Source: Duganella dendranthematis
Lineage (GTDB): Bacteria > Pseudomonadota > Gammaproteobacteria > Burkholderiales > Burkholderiaceae_D
Length of the DNA: 64,000 bases
Assembly (NCBI RefSeq): GCF_012849375.1
Contig: NZ_CP051684.1
Location: 2,480,001-2,544,000, forward strand
Direction: 5' to 3'
In this document: piece by piece, positions 61,935 to 64,000 of the stretch
Position numbering within the stretch: position 1 is the first letter of the stretch
Layout: every line of letters begins with the position of its first letter
Translations under genes and position numbers: made by a program
Notes under the pieces: generated by a model
What the model saw: only the letters and a program-made list of their open reading frames with translations
The model's database searches: none
Told to the model about the DNA's origin: nothing

Positions 61935-63189
61935 ACGCATGCTCAAGCTGGGCGTGGCGGCCGGCGCGGCGGGCCTGATGGCGCTGTCGGTCGCCGCCGA
62001 CCTGCTGTCGTCAACACCCGAACCACGCCGCATCGTCTTGTGCGGCCTGCTGGCCGTTGCACCGGCCGCCCTGATGTGGCAATGCCTGCGCCGCCTCGCC
62101 CCGCGCGCACCGCGCATGGAGACAGTGCATAGCCGCTTTACCGACGACGACACCGCGCGGCCGACGGCCTACAGCGCCGACGCCCGCGCCAGTGTCGCGC
62201 ATCCGCCATCGACCGACACCATGCTCGCCCTGGAAGCCCGCCTTGAACACGCGCCTATCGCGCTATTCCGCATCGACCATGCAGCGGGCGCTGGTGCGGT
62301 ATCGCCGCTGAACGCCGCCGCCCGCCGTCTGCTGGCGCCAGGCCGCGCCAGCGCCCCGCAAGACCTGCATCAACTGCTGGCCGCGCAGCCGGTCGGTCAC
62401 CGTCAACTGGTCAGTTTCGACACCGAACGCGGCGCCGAGCGCGCACTGGTCGCCGTTTCAGCGCTGGCAGTGCAAGGCGCATCGCAACGCCTGGCCGCCC
62501 TGATGCCGGTAGAAAGCGAACTGGAAGCCGAAGCCCTCAACGCCTGGCGCGAACTGGTACAAGTGCTCACGCACGAAATCATGAACTCCCTGACACCGGT
62601 AGCCTCGCTGTCGCGCACCGCCTGTGGCTTGCTGGACGAAGCGCAGGCCAACCTGCCGTCCGACATCCACGCCGACCTGGGCACCGCGCTCGACGCCATC
62701 GCCCGCCGCGCCGCCAGCCTGGTCGACTTTGTCGGCAGCTACCGCAGCTTGTGCACCGTGCCGCAAGCAGAGGCGCAGCGCGTTCTGCTGGAAGAATTGT
62801 TTGATCGCCTGAAGGCGCTGCTGGAACCGCAGTGGCAGGGCAAGCTGACCTTCTCGGTCGAACCGGCGTCGCTGGAAGTGATGATCGATCCGGGGCAGCT
62901 GGAGCAAGCCCTGATCAATTTGCTGAAGAACGCTTCGGAAGCCGGCACGCAAGCGCAGGTGCGCGCGCGCCTCAGTCGTGGGGGAAGGCTGCGCATCGAA
63001 GTCGCGGACAACGGTCCCGGCGTGCCGGAAGCGCTGGCCGCGCACATCTTCACGCCGTTCTTCTCGACCAAAAAACAGGGCAGGGGCATCGGCCTGGCGA
63101 TGGTGCGCCACCTGGTGCACGCCAACGGCGGCACGGTGCGTCACGCGCGCTCGGTCGGCGCCGGCGCGCGCTTCATCCTGACGTTTTAA
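61924..63189 (+). CDS. NtrB-like sensor histidine kinase
   Basis: The 421-residue protein has two short membrane helices near the N-terminus (LGVAAGAAGLMALSVAADLL and IVLCGLLAVAPAALMW), a PAS-like region, then the H-box LVQVLTHEIMNSLTPVASL, N-box EQALINLLKNASEAG and G-boxes VADNGPGVPE and GRGIGLAMVRHL. It probably senses an envelope state with little or no periplasmic domain and phosphorylates the upstream response regulator. It overlaps that gene by 11 bases. Similar kinase/sigma-54 pairs accompany FtsX-type permease clusters in other bacteria. Confidence 0.92.
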   Translation: MASERMLKLGVAAGAAGLMALSVAADLLSSTPEPRRIVLCGLLAVAPAALMWQCLRRLAPRAPRMETVHSRFTDDDTARPTAYSADARASVAHPPSTDTMLALEARLEHAPIALFRIDHAAGAGAVSPLNAAARRLLAPGRASAPQDLHQLLAAQPVGHRQLVSFDTERGAERALVAVSALAVQGASQRLAALMPVESELEAEALNAWRELVQVLTHEIMNSLTPVASLSRTACGLLDEAQANLPSDIHADLGTALDAIARRAASLVDFVGSYRSLCTVPQAEAQRVLLEELFDRLKALLEPQWQGKLTFSVEPASLEVMIDPGQLEQALINLLKNASEAGTQAQVRARLSRGGRLRIEVADNGPGVPEALAAHIFTPFFSTKKQGRGIGLAMVRHLVHANGGTVRHARSVGAGARFILTF

Positions 63190-63199
63190 CGCACCAGAA

Positions 63200-63652
63200 T
63201 CAGCGCACCATATCCACGTGCATGATGCCGTCTTCATCGTACGGCGCGGTCACCGTCTCGAAGCCGAAGCTGCCGTAGAATTTTTCCAGGTGCGCCTGTG
63301 CGCCGATGCGGAAACGGTAGCCTGGATGCAGCTTCTCGGACAATGGAATCGCCTTGGCCAGCAGCTCGCGGCCTACGCCTGTGCCACGACCAGCCTGCGT
63401 GGTCAGCACGCGGCCCAGCGACATCTCGTCAAACTTCACGCCCGGCGGCACGCAGCGCAAATAGGCCACCAGCGTGCGCTGGCCGTCGATCTCGCGCCAG
63501 CCCATCAGGTGATGGCAGACCGGATCGCAGCCGTCGATATCCGGATACAAACAGGTTTGTTCGAGGATGAAGACGGCCTGCCGCTGGCGCAGCACTTCAT
63601 ACCAGTCGTTGCGGGGAATGTCGTCAAAAGCCAGCCAGTGCCACTCAATCAT
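63200..63652 (-). CDS. ElaA-like GNAT acetyltransferase
   Basis: The ATG at 63652 (MIEWHWLAFDDIPRNDWYEV) gives 150 residues. ElaA features are LRQRQAVFILEQTCLYPDIDGCD, HHLMGWREIDGQRTLVAYLRC and the acetyl-CoA loop TTQAGRGTGVGRELLAKAI. The C-terminal HLEKFYGSFGFETVTAPYDEDGI completes the fold. It acetylates an unidentified amine. It lies tail-to-tail with the histidine kinase gene (10-bp gap). Confidence 0.9.
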   Translation of the reverse strand: MIEWHWLAFDDIPRNDWYEVLRQRQAVFILEQTCLYPDIDGCDPVCHHLMGWREIDGQRTLVAYLRCVPPGVKFDEMSLGRVLTTQAGRGTGVGRELLAKAIPLSEKLHPGYRFRIGAQAHLEKFYGSFGFETVTAPYDEDGIMHVDMVR

Positions 63653-63687
63653 TGCGCGTCTCGTTAAGATCAAAGCATTGATTGTAT

Positions 63688-63726
63688 GTGAAAAAGGCCG
63701 GCGCCTCCGAAGAGGGCCGGCCTTTG
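63688..63726 (-). terminator. intrinsic terminator of ohr
   Basis: AAAGGCCGGC (63693-63702) pairs with GCCGGCCTTT (63716-63725); the inner CCTC/GAGG extends the stem past a one-base bulge. On the minus strand a T5 run follows, matching the end of the ohr transcript. Confidence 0.8.
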
Positions 63727-63747
63727 CCGGGTGTGGCGCTGAATCGC

Positions 63748-64000
63748 TTAAACGATGGTCAGGGTCACGTCGATGTTGCCACGGGTGGCGTTCGAGTAAG
63801 GGCAGACGATGTGCGCTGCGTCGACCAGTTTCTGCGCGGTTTCGCGGTCCATGCCTGGCAGCGAAATTTTGTGCTCAACCTGGATACCGAAGCCGGTAGG
63901 CAGTGGGCCGATGCCGACGGCGGTTTCCACCGACAGGTCGGCTGGAATGGCGATCTTGTCACGGCCGCCGACGAATTTCATGGCGCCGATGAAGCAGGCT
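63748..64000 (-). CDS. ohr: organic hydroperoxide resistance protein (5' part outside window)
   Basis: Only about the last 84 codons are in the window; the start lies beyond 64000. The visible part reads [20 protein letters not shown] and ends [18 protein letters not shown]. It contains the second redox cysteine of Ohr ([17 protein letters not shown]) and the [18 protein letters not shown] helix, both typical of Ohr/OsmC proteins. Ohr reduces organic hydroperoxides in the cytoplasm with dihydrolipoamide. The first cysteine can be placed in the ACFIGA segment at the window edge. Confidence 0.92.
   Translation of the reverse strand, partial: ACFIGAMKFVGGRDKIAIPADLSVETAVGIGPLPTGFGIQVEHKISLPGMDRETAQKLVDAAHIVCPYSNATRGNIDVTLTIV

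Overview
The window looks like chromosomal DNA of a high-GC betaproteobacterium (Burkholderiales, most likely Oxalobacteraceae such as Massilia, Duganella or a relative). The evidence is the argB / pyrimidine 5'-nucleotidase-like HAD / slmA neighbourhood with a pabB-pabC fusion, two polyhydroxyalkanoate-depolymerase-type esterases, a Liv-type operon with two AMP-forming ligases, and uniformly GC-rich coding. I see no phage, transposase, rRNA or CRISPR array. About 60 genes are densely packed. No gene-free stretch exceeds 300 bases; the longest gaps are 38413-38643, 48074-48281 and 42008-42193.

Left part (1-16 kb). An SPFH protein (cut by the window edge) and a DUF350 membrane protein are divergent from a membrane-bound spermidine-synthase-like protein and a twin-arginine FAD oxidoreductase. 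This set resembles PspA/YjfJ-associated envelope-stress loci. Then come a PPK2 polyphosphate kinase, gabD, a secreted PHB-depolymerase-like esterase, a periplasmic glutathione peroxidase, a rhodanese, an FtrA-type regulator, a DUF1428 protein, pabBC, slmA, a HAD phosphatase, a TraB/GumN protein, tRNA-Thr(GGU) and argB.

Middle part (16-34 kb). A second PHA-depolymerase-type esterase has a one-base deletion near its 3' end; its CopG neighbour has a palindromic operator candidate. After DUF1289, a metallo-beta-lactamase-fold hydrolase, a nitronate monooxygenase, an amidohydrolase and a membrane AraC regulator comes a TPR gene cut by an in-frame amber codon. Next are hpt and a seven-gene operon that codes for a branched-chain-amino-acid-type ABC importer (livG, livH, livM, substrate-binding protein, livF) flanked by an acyl-CoA synthetase and a PaaK-like ligase. 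It is divergent from a Crp/Fnr regulator across a perfect 23-bp palindrome. A REP-like double hairpin sits inside the operon. An intact HigA antitoxin follows next to a previously open, decayed higB remnant.

Right part (34-64 kb). Housekeeping and membrane genes include an M24 aminopeptidase P, MgtC/SapB, DUF924, DUF2520, a methyl-accepting chemotaxis protein with a CheR/CheB tether, a small beta-barrel protein, ettA, a CocE-type hydrolase, rarD, kup and a tandem-FKBP lipoprotein. The most system-like locus is 51184-63189: one HlyD-type adaptor, one ATPase and three tandem paralogous FtsX/MacB-type permeases, divergent from a sigma-54 activator response regulator and its histidine kinase. The 157-bp intergenic region carries a good sigma-54 promoter match and two TGTTC-N6-GRACA dyads, so this efflux or envelope-remodelling system is probably switched on by its own two-component pair. 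The window ends with an ElaA-like acetyltransferase and a truncated ohr.

All assignments come from reading motifs by eye; no database search was run.
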